A stretch of DNA of 28,843 nt from Lutibacter sp. GTDB lineage: Bacteria; Bacteroidota; Bacteroidia; Flavobacteriales; Flavobacteriaceae. How positions within the stretch are numbered: the first letter of the stretch is position 1; every line of letters begins with the position of its first letter. The stretch covers positions 38,449 to 67,291 of the forward strand of contig DPCK01000020.1 in NCBI GenBank assembly GCA_003516285.1, written 5' to 3'. Shown here in pieces: positions 1 to 7,953 of this stretch. The notes below the pieces were generated by a model, which did no database searches, had not been told where the DNA came from, and saw only the letters and a program-made list of their open reading frames with translations. Both the position numbers and the translations under genes were made by a program.

Positions 1-35
1 GCCTTTGTTGAACCTCCATCTGCTATTAGAATCAT
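1..35 (-). CDS. BadF/BadG-type sugar kinase (N-acetylglucosamine kinase-like), N-terminal 11 codons only
   Basis: The minus strand opens with an ATG at 33-35 followed by codons for MILIADGGSTK, and the frame then leaves the window. This is the characteristic N-terminus of the BadF/BadG/BcrA/BcrD ATPase family, whose phosphate-1 loop reads D-G/S-G-S-T-K. Flavobacterial members next to gap and pfkA are usually called N-acetylglucosamine kinases. The start lies 27 bases after the gap stop codon on the same strand, so it is probably the third gene of the pfkA-gap operon. Only the ATP-binding start is visible, so the substrate cannot be judged. Confidence 0.72.
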   Translation of the reverse strand, partial: MILIADGGSTK

Positions 36-62
36 TTTTTTATTTTTTAAAACGGTTATTTC

Positions 63-1067
63 TTATTTAACGGAATGAATGTATTCAGCCAAATCAACCA
101 GTTTTGTTGAGTAGCCAAATTCATTGTCATACCACGCCACTAATTTAAAGAAATTATCGTTCAAAGCAATACTTGCTTCAGCATCAAATACACTTGTTCT
201 AGGTTCCGACACAAAATCTTGCGAAACTACCGCTTCATCAGTATACCCCAAAATGCCTTTTAATTCATTTTCCGAAGCATATTTTAATGCAGCTTTCACT
301 TCTTCCATCGTCGCCGATTTTTCAGTTCTAACCGTTAAATCAACAACTGAAACATCAGCAGTTGGGATTCTGAAAGACATTCCTGTTAATTTTCCGTTCA
401 ATTCAGGGATTACTTTTCCTACAGCTTTAGCAGCGCCTGTTGATGAAGGAATGATATTGATTAAGGCACTTCTTCCGCCTCTCCAGTCTTTTTTTGACGG
501 ACCGTCAACGGTTAATTGTGTTGCGGTTGTTGCGTGAATGGTAGTCATTAACCCCTCAACAATTCCAAATTTATCTTGAATAACTTTGGCCAAAGGCGCC
601 AAACAGTTGGTGGTGCAAGATGCGTTTGAAACGATGGTATTTGCAGCGGTAATTTTTTTATGGTTTACACCCATCACAAACATTGGTGCATCAGCAGATG
701 GTGCTGAAATGGCCACTTTTTTAGCGCCTGCAGTAATGTGTTTTTGAGCGCCTTCCAAACTGGTAAATATTCCTGTACAGTCTAAAACTATCTCTGCACC
801 TACTTCACCCCATTTTAAATCCTCAGGATTGCGTTCGGCAGAAATTCTGATTTCTTTTCCGTTTACGACTAAATTTCCGTTTTTTACTGCAACATCACCA
901 TCAAATTTACCGTGAACTGAATCATATTTTAATAAATAAGCCAAATGCTCCACTTCTAACAAATCATTTATTCCTACCACTTCTACATTCGGTCTGGCTA
1001 CTGCTACTCTAAAAGCAATTCTTCCAATTCTTCCAAACCCGTTAATTCCTATTTTAATTGTTGACAT
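63..1067 (-). CDS. gap: Type I glyceraldehyde-3-phosphate dehydrogenase
   Basis: This cytoplasmic glycolytic enzyme converts glyceraldehyde 3-phosphate, NAD+ and phosphate to 1,3-bisphosphoglycerate. The 334-residue protein has the full family length. It begins with the Rossmann motif INGFGRIGR (residues 8-16). The active-site motif SNASCTTNCLAP puts the catalytic cysteine at C151, and the partner histidine is H178 in TTIHATT. The C-terminal WYDNEFGYS segment is also present. It lies 43 bases downstream of pfkA and 27 bases upstream of the partial kinase gene, all on the minus strand, which suggests one glycolytic operon. Nothing is truncated or unusual. Confidence 0.97.
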   Translation of the reverse strand: MSTIKIGINGFGRIGRIAFRVAVARPNVEVVGINDLLEVEHLAYLLKYDSVHGKFDGDVAVKNGNLVVNGKEIRISAERNPEDLKWGEVGAEIVLDCTGIFTSLEGAQKHITAGAKKVAISAPSADAPMFVMGVNHKKITAANTIVSNASCTTNCLAPLAKVIQDKFGIVEGLMTTIHATTATQLTVDGPSKKDWRGGRSALINIIPSSTGAAKAVGKVIPELNGKLTGMSFRIPTADVSVVDLTVRTEKSATMEEVKAALKYASENELKGILGYTDEAVVSQDFVSEPRTSVFDAEASIALNDNFFKLVAWYDNEFGYSTKLVDLAEYIHSVK

Positions 1068-1100
1068 AATCTATAATTTTTAATTTTTGATACTCGTTTT

Positions 1101-1122
1101 TATATTGATGTTATATTGATGT
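1101..1122. repeat. Exact 11-bp tandem duplication across the pfkA stop codon
   Basis: The unit TATATTGATGT occurs twice in direct succession (1101-1111 and 1112-1122). The pfkA stop codon is at 1111-1113. The copy closer to the gene therefore encodes the last residues (T-S-I) and the other copy repeats them just after the stop. It looks like a small slippage duplication without coding consequence. Confidence 0.85.
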
Positions 1123-2097
1123 TATTTCTGCCACTTTAAGCAGCTCTAAACTAATGTCGTTATTCATTTTAATAGCTTTGTCCAAATCGACTTTAGTTAC
1201 TTGATTGTTTGTGACACCAACCATAATTCCAGTTGACCTGTCCAATAAAGCTTCTACAGCCGCAACACCCAGCCTGCTTGCCAAAACCCTGTCAAAACAA
1301 CTAGGCGAACCGCCGCGTTGCATATGCCCCAGAACTGATACCCTGATATCGTAATAAGGGAAATTTTCGTTGATATAATCGGCCAATTCAAATACGCTCT
1401 TGCCTATTTTATCGCCTTCGGAAACCACTATAATACTGCTGGTTTTTCCTTTTTCCTTACTGCTTTTAAGAGACTCCACCAACCTGTCCAATCCCAAATC
1501 CTTTTCAGGAATCAAAATTTCCTCGGCACCGGCTCCAATTCCCGAGTTTAAAGCGATAAACCCTGCATCACGGCCCATCACTTCAATAAAAAACAATCGG
1601 TTATGGGAACTTGCGGTATCGCGAATTTTATCAATTGCTTCAACCACGGTATTTAGCGCGGTGTCGTAGCCAATCGTGTTGTCTGTTCCATAAATATCGT
1701 TATCAATAGTGCCGGGAATCCCAACAATCGGAAAATTAAACTCTTCAATAAATCGTATGCCTCCTGTAAAAGTTCCGTCTCCGCCAATGACAATTAAAGC
1801 ACTAATCCCGGCTTCTTTTAAACTGTTATGTGCCTTTGCCCTTCCTTCTACAGTCCTAAACTCGTTAGATCGCGCAGATTTTAAAATAGTGCCTCCTTTG
1901 TTGATAATATTGCTTACGTGGCGTGCGGAAAGCATTTCAAAATCGCCTTCAATCAAACCTTGATAACCTCTGTAAACGCCAACACACTCAATTCTATAAT
2001 AAGTGCAGGCTCTTACAACGGCCCTAATAGCGGCATTCATACCAGGTGCGTCTCCTCCCGACGTTAAAACTGCGATCTTTTTTATTGGTTCATTCAT
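1111..2097 (-). CDS. pfkA: ATP-dependent 6-phosphofructokinase
   Basis: This cytoplasmic enzyme phosphorylates fructose 6-phosphate to fructose 1,6-bisphosphate. I place the start at the ATG at 2095-2097 (MNEPIKKIAVLTSGGDAPGM), giving 328 residues, the normal PfkA length. The frame is open to an upstream ATG at 2166, but those 23 extra residues are not PfkA-like and overlap a good promoter -7 box at 2116-2123. Motifs seen are the ATP loop SGGDAPGMN (13-21), GGDGTF (105-110; a glycine here indicates ATP rather than pyrophosphate use) and the catalytic TIDND (130-134, with D132 as the likely base). It is the first gene of the operon with gap. The C-terminus overlaps an 11-bp tandem duplication. 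Confidence 0.95.
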   Translation of the reverse strand: MNEPIKKIAVLTSGGDAPGMNAAIRAVVRACTYYRIECVGVYRGYQGLIEGDFEMLSARHVSNIINKGGTILKSARSNEFRTVEGRAKAHNSLKEAGISALIVIGGDGTFTGGIRFIEEFNFPIVGIPGTIDNDIYGTDNTIGYDTALNTVVEAIDKIRDTASSHNRLFFIEVMGRDAGFIALNSGIGAGAEEILIPEKDLGLDRLVESLKSSKEKGKTSSIIVVSEGDKIGKSVFELADYINENFPYYDIRVSVLGHMQRGGSPSCFDRVLASRLGVAAVEALLDRSTGIMVGVTNNQVTKVDLDKAIKMNNDISLELLKVAEITSI

Positions 2098-2115
2098 AGG
2101 TAAAAAAATATAATA

Positions 2116-2123
2116 CAAAGTTA
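2116..2123 (-). promoter_or_regulatory. Candidate -7 promoter element for pfkA-gap
   Basis: The minus strand reads TAACTTTG, an exact match to the Bacteroidota -7 consensus TAnnTTTG, 18 bases before the chosen pfkA start. No clear TTTG -33 box sits at ideal spacing; a TTTC lies 24 bases upstream. The position supports the shorter PfkA start. Confidence 0.5.
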
Positions 2124-2184
2124 CTTTTAAAAGCATTTTCCGCCTACGAAACCACTTAATATTCACTAAAACGATTTCGTTGTA

Positions 2185-2229
2185 TAAAACAAGATAAGGA
2201 GTTTATTTTAAACTCCTTATCTTGTTTTA
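2185..2229. terminator. Perfect 21-bp hairpin, intrinsic terminator at the end of the glucan operon
   Basis: The arms at 2185-2205 and 2209-2229 are perfectly complementary with a 3-base TTT loop. Read on the minus strand, the downstream arm ends in TTTTATA, so the hairpin suits termination of the ten-gene operon whose last stop codon is at 2319. The T-rich end is also present on the other strand, so it could act in both directions. It insulates the operon from the pfkA promoter that begins just beyond it. Confidence 0.88.
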
Positions 2230-2318
2230 ATTGTTGTATGTTATTCGTTAAATTTTATAGTTGATTTTGTTTGTGAACTTTGCTTCCAAAACTGTTTAAG
2301 CCATAAAATAAAATGCAC

Positions 2319-4196
2319 CTAATTGTCTTGAACTTTAAAAATATAAGAAGCCAAAGGATCAAGTCTAAATTTGATGGTGCCTTCTCCATTTTCAATTTTT
2401 AAATCAGCCTTTTGCGTTCCGTACAATTGGTCAATTAAATGATATTGCGCAGCTTTTAAATTCCACGCTGTTATAATTTCTTTTGGCAATTTCAACTCCA
2501 GCTCAAAGCTTTCTTTAGCGTCAAAATTCGAAATAATAATTAACTTTTCATCATTTGACCATCTTACAAAAAAAAATAAACGATGATTATAATTATTTAA
2601 TTGCGCTCTGTTGTAACTATGAATTTCTTGATAATTACCCATTAAAGCATCACTTTTTAAAGTGAAATTCAGCAATCTCTTATAAAAATCACGAAGTTCT
2701 TTTTGTTCAACAGTTAATTGACCTCCGTCAAATTTCCCGTTATTCATCCATTTTTGATGATTTGGTACGCCTATATAATCAAAAATTGAGGTGCGTGTTG
2801 GTGTTCCGAAACCTGCATTTTCATTACCCGGCTCACCAACTTCCTGTCCGAAATAAACCATTGTAGGCGCCGTGCTTATGGTTGCAGAAACCACCATTGC
2901 CGGTTTCCCTTTTTCAGCTGAACCTGCAAAATCTGGACTTGCAATCCTCTGTTCGTCGTGATTCTCTAAAAAATGCAACATATTGTGTTCAATATCGGCC
3001 AAATCACTTTGAATTTTAGGCAAATTATCTGTTAATCCGTGACCTTGAACAATGTGTTTAATGGTATCATACAAGGCAACTTTATCATATAAATAATCCA
3101 TTTTTCCAAGGCGAATATAATCTCGATATTGGTCAGGATTGTAAACTTCCGCCAAAATAAAAGCATCCGGGTTTTTCATTTTGATGGCGGAATTCATATA
3201 ACTCCAAAATTCTACAGGAACCATTTCGGCCATATCATAACGGAATCCGTCAACGCCTTTATCAACCCAATATAAGGTGATATCCTTAAATTTCTTCCAA
3301 GAGTCGGGAACATCTTTGCCTTCCCAAAAAGCAAAATGCGTTTTATAGTCTTTGGTGGCATATTCTGCAGGCAATTCTTCAAAATCTTTGCTGCCATCAG
3401 GTTTAATTCCGTAGTTTATTTTAACGGTTTCGTACCAGTCATTTGCATCAGGTTGCACCAAACGCGATCCATTTCCTGTCCATTTTGCCGGTTTTTCATC
3501 AAATTTACCATCGGAAAGCGGATGATTTTCACCACTTAAAGGTTTGTAATTATTTTGCCATTTTGGCACCATAAAATCCTGGCCCGGAATGTAATAGAAA
3601 TTATTATTTCTTTCATATTCCACATTTTTATTGTCGTTTGCACCAAAATCGCTCACGCCTTTCGGATTCGTAAGTCCGTGATATCCTCGCGCAATATGAT
3701 TGGGCACTATGTCAATCAATACTTTCATTCCCAAACGATGTGTGCGGGCAATCAATGATTCAAATTCTTCCAAACGCTTGGCTGGGTCTACAGCCAAATC
3801 AGGATTAACATTGTAATAATCCTTAATGGCATAAGGAGAACCTGCTCTTCCTTTTACCACATCGGGATCATCATTTTCGATACCATATTTTGTGTAATCA
3901 GTAATTGTGGCGTGGTGCAAAACACCGGTGTACCAAATATGCGTAACGCCCAGATCTTTGATTTCCTGAAGTGCCTTGTCCGTAAAATCATTAAACTTTC
4001 CTACGCCATTCTCTTCAATGGTTCCCCACGGCTTGTTTGTGGTGTTTGTATTTCCAAATAAACGGGTAAACACCTGATAAACGACTTTCTTTTGTTCTTT
4101 ATTCTTCACCACTAATTCCTGCTCTTTATTTTTTGGACTGCAATTGATAAAAACTGCCAAAACAATTATTAATAGACTGTATAAAACTTTTTTCAT
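2319..4196 (-). CDS. GH13 alpha-amylase family lipoprotein
   Basis: This predicted exported alpha-glucan hydrolase has 625 residues. The N-terminus is a lipoprotein signal with the lipid-accepting cysteine at C19 (VFINC). The GH13 barrel follows from about residue 38. The conserved regions are DIVPNH (162-167), GFRYD with nucleophile D321, ILAE with acid/base E350, and ENHDEQR with D414. A C-terminal beta domain covers roughly 510-625. The residues after the cysteine (SPKNKE) lack the K-D/E surface-export pattern, so it probably faces the periplasm. It is the last gene of the operon, 4 bases after the GH97 gene and about 90 bases before the terminator hairpin. Family membership is firm; exact specificity (amylase or maltodextrin glucosidase) is not readable. 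Confidence 0.93.
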   Translation of the reverse strand: MKKVLYSLLIIVLAVFINCSPKNKEQELVVKNKEQKKVVYQVFTRLFGNTNTTNKPWGTIEENGVGKFNDFTDKALQEIKDLGVTHIWYTGVLHHATITDYTKYGIENDDPDVVKGRAGSPYAIKDYYNVNPDLAVDPAKRLEEFESLIARTHRLGMKVLIDIVPNHIARGYHGLTNPKGVSDFGANDNKNVEYERNNNFYYIPGQDFMVPKWQNNYKPLSGENHPLSDGKFDEKPAKWTGNGSRLVQPDANDWYETVKINYGIKPDGSKDFEELPAEYATKDYKTHFAFWEGKDVPDSWKKFKDITLYWVDKGVDGFRYDMAEMVPVEFWSYMNSAIKMKNPDAFILAEVYNPDQYRDYIRLGKMDYLYDKVALYDTIKHIVQGHGLTDNLPKIQSDLADIEHNMLHFLENHDEQRIASPDFAGSAEKGKPAMVVSATISTAPTMVYFGQEVGEPGNENAGFGTPTRTSIFDYIGVPNHQKWMNNGKFDGGQLTVEQKELRDFYKRLLNFTLKSDALMGNYQEIHSYNRAQLNNYNHRLFFFVRWSNDEKLIIISNFDAKESFELELKLPKEIITAWNLKAAQYHLIDQLYGTQKADLKIENGEGTIKFRLDPLASYIFKVQDN

Positions 4197-4200
4197 CTTA

Positions 4201-6264
4201 TTATTTTTTAATGATGCTTATGGCAAAACCTCCGCCCGGAGCCAATTTTACTTTTAAAGCTGATTGATTGTTAATTTCAATTTTTCTGATGTTGATGGCG
4301 GTTGGATTTTCATTCCAGTGTGCCTCTTTTCCATCTTCATAAATAATGGCTTCATAGCTTACATCGGGACTTAAAAAATCAAATTTTAGGTCCATTTCTC
4401 TGGCATTTTCATCGGTAATTCCGCCCACAAACCAATTGTCGGTATTTCTTTCTTTTCTGGCAATGGTCACAAAATCACCAATTTCACCATTCAAGACTTT
4501 TGTAGTTTGCCAGTCGACACCAACATCTTTAATAAACTGAAAGGCCAGATTTCCTTCATAATTTTCTATTAAATCGGCCGCCATTTGTATCGGACTGTAA
4601 ATCACGACATACAAGGCCAATTGTTGCGCAATGGTTGTATTTACCTGATTGTCTTTTTTCCACTTGTCAAATTTTATGTCGAAAATTCCCGGCGTATAAT
4701 CAATTGGCCCAGCCAACATTGCGGTAAATGCTACAATGGGTAAATGTTCCGGAGGATTCCCGCCATCAGTTGCCCAAGCGTTAAATTCTTGTCCGCGCAA
4801 ACCTTCACGAGCAATAGTGTTTGGATATGTTCTTCGCAAACCGGTATCTTTTATTGGTTCGTGGGCATTGATGGCAACCTGATATTTTGCCGCTTTAATC
4901 ACCGAATTGTTATAGTGATTCACCATAAATTGACCGTGATGGTATTCCCCTATAGGCATCAGTTTACCAACATAACCAGATTTTACGGTATGAATTCCCA
5001 AGCTTTGCATTAACGCGTAAGCGGTGTCTTGTTGTTTTATGTAATTTTCAACATTACCAAAAGTCTCGTGATGCATAATTATTTCCACACCTTTTTCTTT
5101 TCCGTAACGCACCACTTCTTTAAGATCATAATCGGGATATGAGGTCACATAATCAAAACCGCCTTCATTCGGATCCCAGCCGTTATTCCATCCTTCAACC
5201 AAAACAGCCCCAATATTATTTTTTGCTGAAAAATCTATAAATGCTTTTGCATTTTCAGTAGTTGCCCCGTGTTTGCCTGAAGCCATTCCCCATGTGGATT
5301 TTCCCAAATGCAATTCCCACCAGATACCTGTATATTTTGTAGGTTTGAACCAAGAAATATCGCCAATTTTATTTGGTTCATTCAAATTAAGGATCAAACG
5401 TGATTCAATTAAATCGCCGGCTTTCTCTGCAATTTGAAGCGTTCTCCAAGGTGTATGAAAAGGAACGGCCCTTTTTACTTTATAATCGTTGTTTTCTGAT
5501 CCAACCAATTCACTGGTCATTGCCAAATTTTCCTTATCAATTTTTAAGGTCATTGCCGAATAATCCACCAAACTTGCCTCGTGAAAATTCAAATAAATTC
5601 CCTCATCCGTTTTCATAGTGACGGGTGTATTTACCGCATTTTCAGGAATGTGGGTTTTTGATAGATTTGGATGGTTTGCTTTTGCAAGCGCATCAATTTC
5701 CGTAAATTTTGAAGTGGTGTACAAATGTTCGTATAAATCCCAATCGCCTGGAGTCCACCAAACAGTATGATTTCCCGTTAGATTAAACTGCGTATTTTCA
5801 TCAGTAATAATCACTTCAGAAAAATTTTCCTGCTCAGGAAACTCATAACGAAATCCCAGTCCGTCATTATAAACTCGAAATACTATGGTCAATTTTCGCT
5901 TTAAATCAATTTTTTCCTGAAGCTCAATTTTTAATTCCTTATACTTATTTTCAACTTTGGTTTGTTCGCCCCAAGGCATTTCCCAAATTTCATTAAAATC
6001 ACTTGTTGTTGCTTTTACAATTTCAAAGTTGTCTTTTAATGAAACCATATCTTTTAAATCGAAACCGCCCAAAGTTGATGTTTTTATGACTTCCTTGTTT
6101 TTGAAAGTCACCAAATAAATTGGTCCTCCTTTTTCGGTCAGCTTAAATTCAACTTTAACGTTTTCATCGGGTGACGTTACCGTTGTTTGCCAATCGTTCT
6201 TTTTAGAACAGGAAAACAGCAAAATACTTAAAAATACAATGCTTAATTTTAAACTATTATTCAT
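4201..6264 (-). CDS. susB: GH97 alpha-glucosidase lipoprotein, SusB type
   Basis: GH97 SusB enzymes are inverting, calcium-dependent alpha-glucosidases that release glucose from the non-reducing end of maltooligosaccharides in the periplasm. The 687-residue protein has a lipoprotein signal (C19, LFSC), an N-terminal beta-sandwich to about residue 300, a TIM barrel to about 590, and a C-terminal beta domain. E400 (MHHET), E469 (NAHEP) and E493 (GQEFN) each lie 39 residues before SusB residues E439, E508 and E532 as I recall them. The constant offset supports the inverting glucosidase subgroup rather than the retaining galactosidases, which use an aspartate nucleophile. It is 4 and 3 bases from its GH13 neighbours, so translation is probably tightly linked. 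Confidence 0.94.
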   Translation of the reverse strand: MNNSLKLSIVFLSILLFSCSKKNDWQTTVTSPDENVKVEFKLTEKGGPIYLVTFKNKEVIKTSTLGGFDLKDMVSLKDNFEIVKATTSDFNEIWEMPWGEQTKVENKYKELKIELQEKIDLKRKLTIVFRVYNDGLGFRYEFPEQENFSEVIITDENTQFNLTGNHTVWWTPGDWDLYEHLYTTSKFTEIDALAKANHPNLSKTHIPENAVNTPVTMKTDEGIYLNFHEASLVDYSAMTLKIDKENLAMTSELVGSENNDYKVKRAVPFHTPWRTLQIAEKAGDLIESRLILNLNEPNKIGDISWFKPTKYTGIWWELHLGKSTWGMASGKHGATTENAKAFIDFSAKNNIGAVLVEGWNNGWDPNEGGFDYVTSYPDYDLKEVVRYGKEKGVEIIMHHETFGNVENYIKQQDTAYALMQSLGIHTVKSGYVGKLMPIGEYHHGQFMVNHYNNSVIKAAKYQVAINAHEPIKDTGLRRTYPNTIAREGLRGQEFNAWATDGGNPPEHLPIVAFTAMLAGPIDYTPGIFDIKFDKWKKDNQVNTTIAQQLALYVVIYSPIQMAADLIENYEGNLAFQFIKDVGVDWQTTKVLNGEIGDFVTIARKERNTDNWFVGGITDENAREMDLKFDFLSPDVSYEAIIYEDGKEAHWNENPTAINIRKIEINNQSALKVKLAPGGGFAISIIKK

Positions 6265-6267
6265 TTT

Positions 6268-7950
6268 TTATTGATTTTTCTTTTCTAATAAAACAATGGC
6301 AAATGGCGTATTTAAACTGACCATTCCGTTTTTAACCACAACTTCTGTGTTTGAATATGCATCAACCAAAACAGCGCCTTCAACAAATTCGGCACCCACA
6401 TTTAGTTGCTTTTCACCAATGTTTAAATCCAATCCAACAACCACCGCATCCTTAAAAGCTCCTTTTGAATAAGTTCTTTGAAAAACGTATGGTTGCTCAC
6501 TAATCATTTTATGGATTCCTGCACCGACTGAAAGATGGTTATTTCTAAATTTTCCCAATTTTTGCCAATGTGCCAAAATCTCTTTGGTTTTTTCATTATT
6601 TTCAATATCGTTCCAATTCATATTAGAACGCAGCGTGGCATCACCTTCAGTGCCTTCAATAATTAATGTACGCGCAGATTCATCGCCATAATAAACTTGG
6701 GAAGTACCCGGACATAACAATAATTTGGTGGCCGATTCAAAAGTTTTTGTTCTTTCTTTGTCGAAAGGCGCGCCATCATCATGAGAACTTATGTAGTTTA
6801 AAACGCCAAATCCCTTTAAATCATTGTGTAAAATGGTGCCATATTTAGAAAAAAGCGCCTCGTAAGAAGGCAATTGCGCGGCATTCCATTTAAATTCAAA
6901 ATTGATCAAACTATTAAAACCATTCTCAAAATAATTGACTTTTTTGTCGCCAAAATCATAAATTTGTCCGCCGGAAATGCTATAATTATACACTTCACCA
7001 ACCAAATAAAAGTCATTATTATCCAACACTTTCTGCGGATTGTTTTCTTTCCAAAAATTGAAAGCGTAATTACATTCCTTTTTAAAATCACCCCAAACAC
7101 TTTCTTCTGTATGCTTAACTGTATCAGCCCTGTAGCCATCAATTCCTAATTCGGTAATATAATCTGTCAGCCATTTAATGATGTAATATTTTGGCGCTCT
7201 CGGATAACCGGTTCTTTTGAAAAATTCGTCCAATTCCTTCATTTCCTGATCATATCTTCCCTCCTCTTTCCATTTGTTAGCCAAATGCTTCGGAATTTCA
7301 ACACCTTCGTTGCTTTCGGTTTTTACATCCGGAAGATTTTTAACCAAGGTACAAGCTGTGGTAGTTTCATAGGTTTGATAATTGCATTGCGGACCGGTTC
7401 TCACCCAATCTGTCGGCCAAACCTCATCAACTGCTGTTACGGGTCCAGTATGATTTATAACGCCGTCCAACACAATCCTGATTCCTTTTTTGTGGGCATG
7501 TTCCACCATATTTTTCAAATCTGCCATCGTTCCGAAATTTGGATCCAAAGCGGTCCAGTCTTTTGCCCAATAACCGTGAAAAGCATACGTTGCACCGGTG
7601 CCTTCATCAACGGCTCCGTGAATTTGCTCCACAATTGGGGTAAACCAAATGGCGTTAATTCCCAAATCGGTAAAATAGCCTTCTTCAATTTTTTTGGTGA
7701 TTCCTTTGATATCGCCGCCTTCAAAACCTCGCAATTTCGCTGTGGATTTTGTTCGGTTAAAATTGATATCGTTCAACGGATCCGCATTGTAAAACCGGTC
7801 GGTCAGCAAAAAATAGATATTCGCCGCTTCCCATAGAAAAGGTTTTTTAGCGTTGGTTACATCAGTCATTTCACCATTTTTATTTTGTTTTAATTCGGCA
7901 CAACCCATAAACAGCGTCGATAAAAGCATTAAGGTTATATATTTCTTCAT
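6268..7950 (-). CDS. GH13 alpha-amylase family lipoprotein (second copy)
   Basis: This 560-residue exported hydrolase carries a lipoprotein signal with C17 (LFMGC). The GH13 barrel starts around residue 40. Key regions are LDGVINH (161-167), DGYRAD with nucleophile D276, LVGEVYN with acid/base E319, and ISSHDD with D391. The aromatic-rich loop at about 115-140 (YAFHGYW) resembles neopullulanase and cyclomaltodextrinase relatives, so oligosaccharides are likely substrates. A pair of cysteines (C189, C200) in the B-domain loop might form a disulphide in the periplasm. It is 3 bases from GH31 upstream and 3 bases from GH97 downstream. It is clearly not a recent duplicate of the GH13 at 2319, because the catalytic blocks differ. 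Confidence 0.93.
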   Translation of the reverse strand: MKKYITLMLLSTLFMGCAELKQNKNGEMTDVTNAKKPFLWEAANIYFLLTDRFYNADPLNDINFNRTKSTAKLRGFEGGDIKGITKKIEEGYFTDLGINAIWFTPIVEQIHGAVDEGTGATYAFHGYWAKDWTALDPNFGTMADLKNMVEHAHKKGIRIVLDGVINHTGPVTAVDEVWPTDWVRTGPQCNYQTYETTTACTLVKNLPDVKTESNEGVEIPKHLANKWKEEGRYDQEMKELDEFFKRTGYPRAPKYYIIKWLTDYITELGIDGYRADTVKHTEESVWGDFKKECNYAFNFWKENNPQKVLDNNDFYLVGEVYNYSISGGQIYDFGDKKVNYFENGFNSLINFEFKWNAAQLPSYEALFSKYGTILHNDLKGFGVLNYISSHDDGAPFDKERTKTFESATKLLLCPGTSQVYYGDESARTLIIEGTEGDATLRSNMNWNDIENNEKTKEILAHWQKLGKFRNNHLSVGAGIHKMISEQPYVFQRTYSKGAFKDAVVVGLDLNIGEKQLNVGAEFVEGAVLVDAYSNTEVVVKNGMVSLNTPFAIVLLEKKNQ

Positions 7951-7953
7951 CTA

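Noticed and set aside
124..537. 137-codon open frame on the plus strand inside gap
   Set aside because: It lies antisense to a fully convincing GAPDH gene and its translation shows no recognisable domain.
2098..2166. 23-residue N-terminal extension of PfkA
   Set aside because: The normal PfkA start is at 2097, the extension is unlike the family, and a good -7 promoter box lies within it.
7285..7836. 183-codon open frame on the plus strand opposite the second GH13
   Set aside because: The sense strand carries all GH13 catalytic blocks. The antisense product is a low-quality cysteine- and isoleucine-rich sequence without family resemblance.
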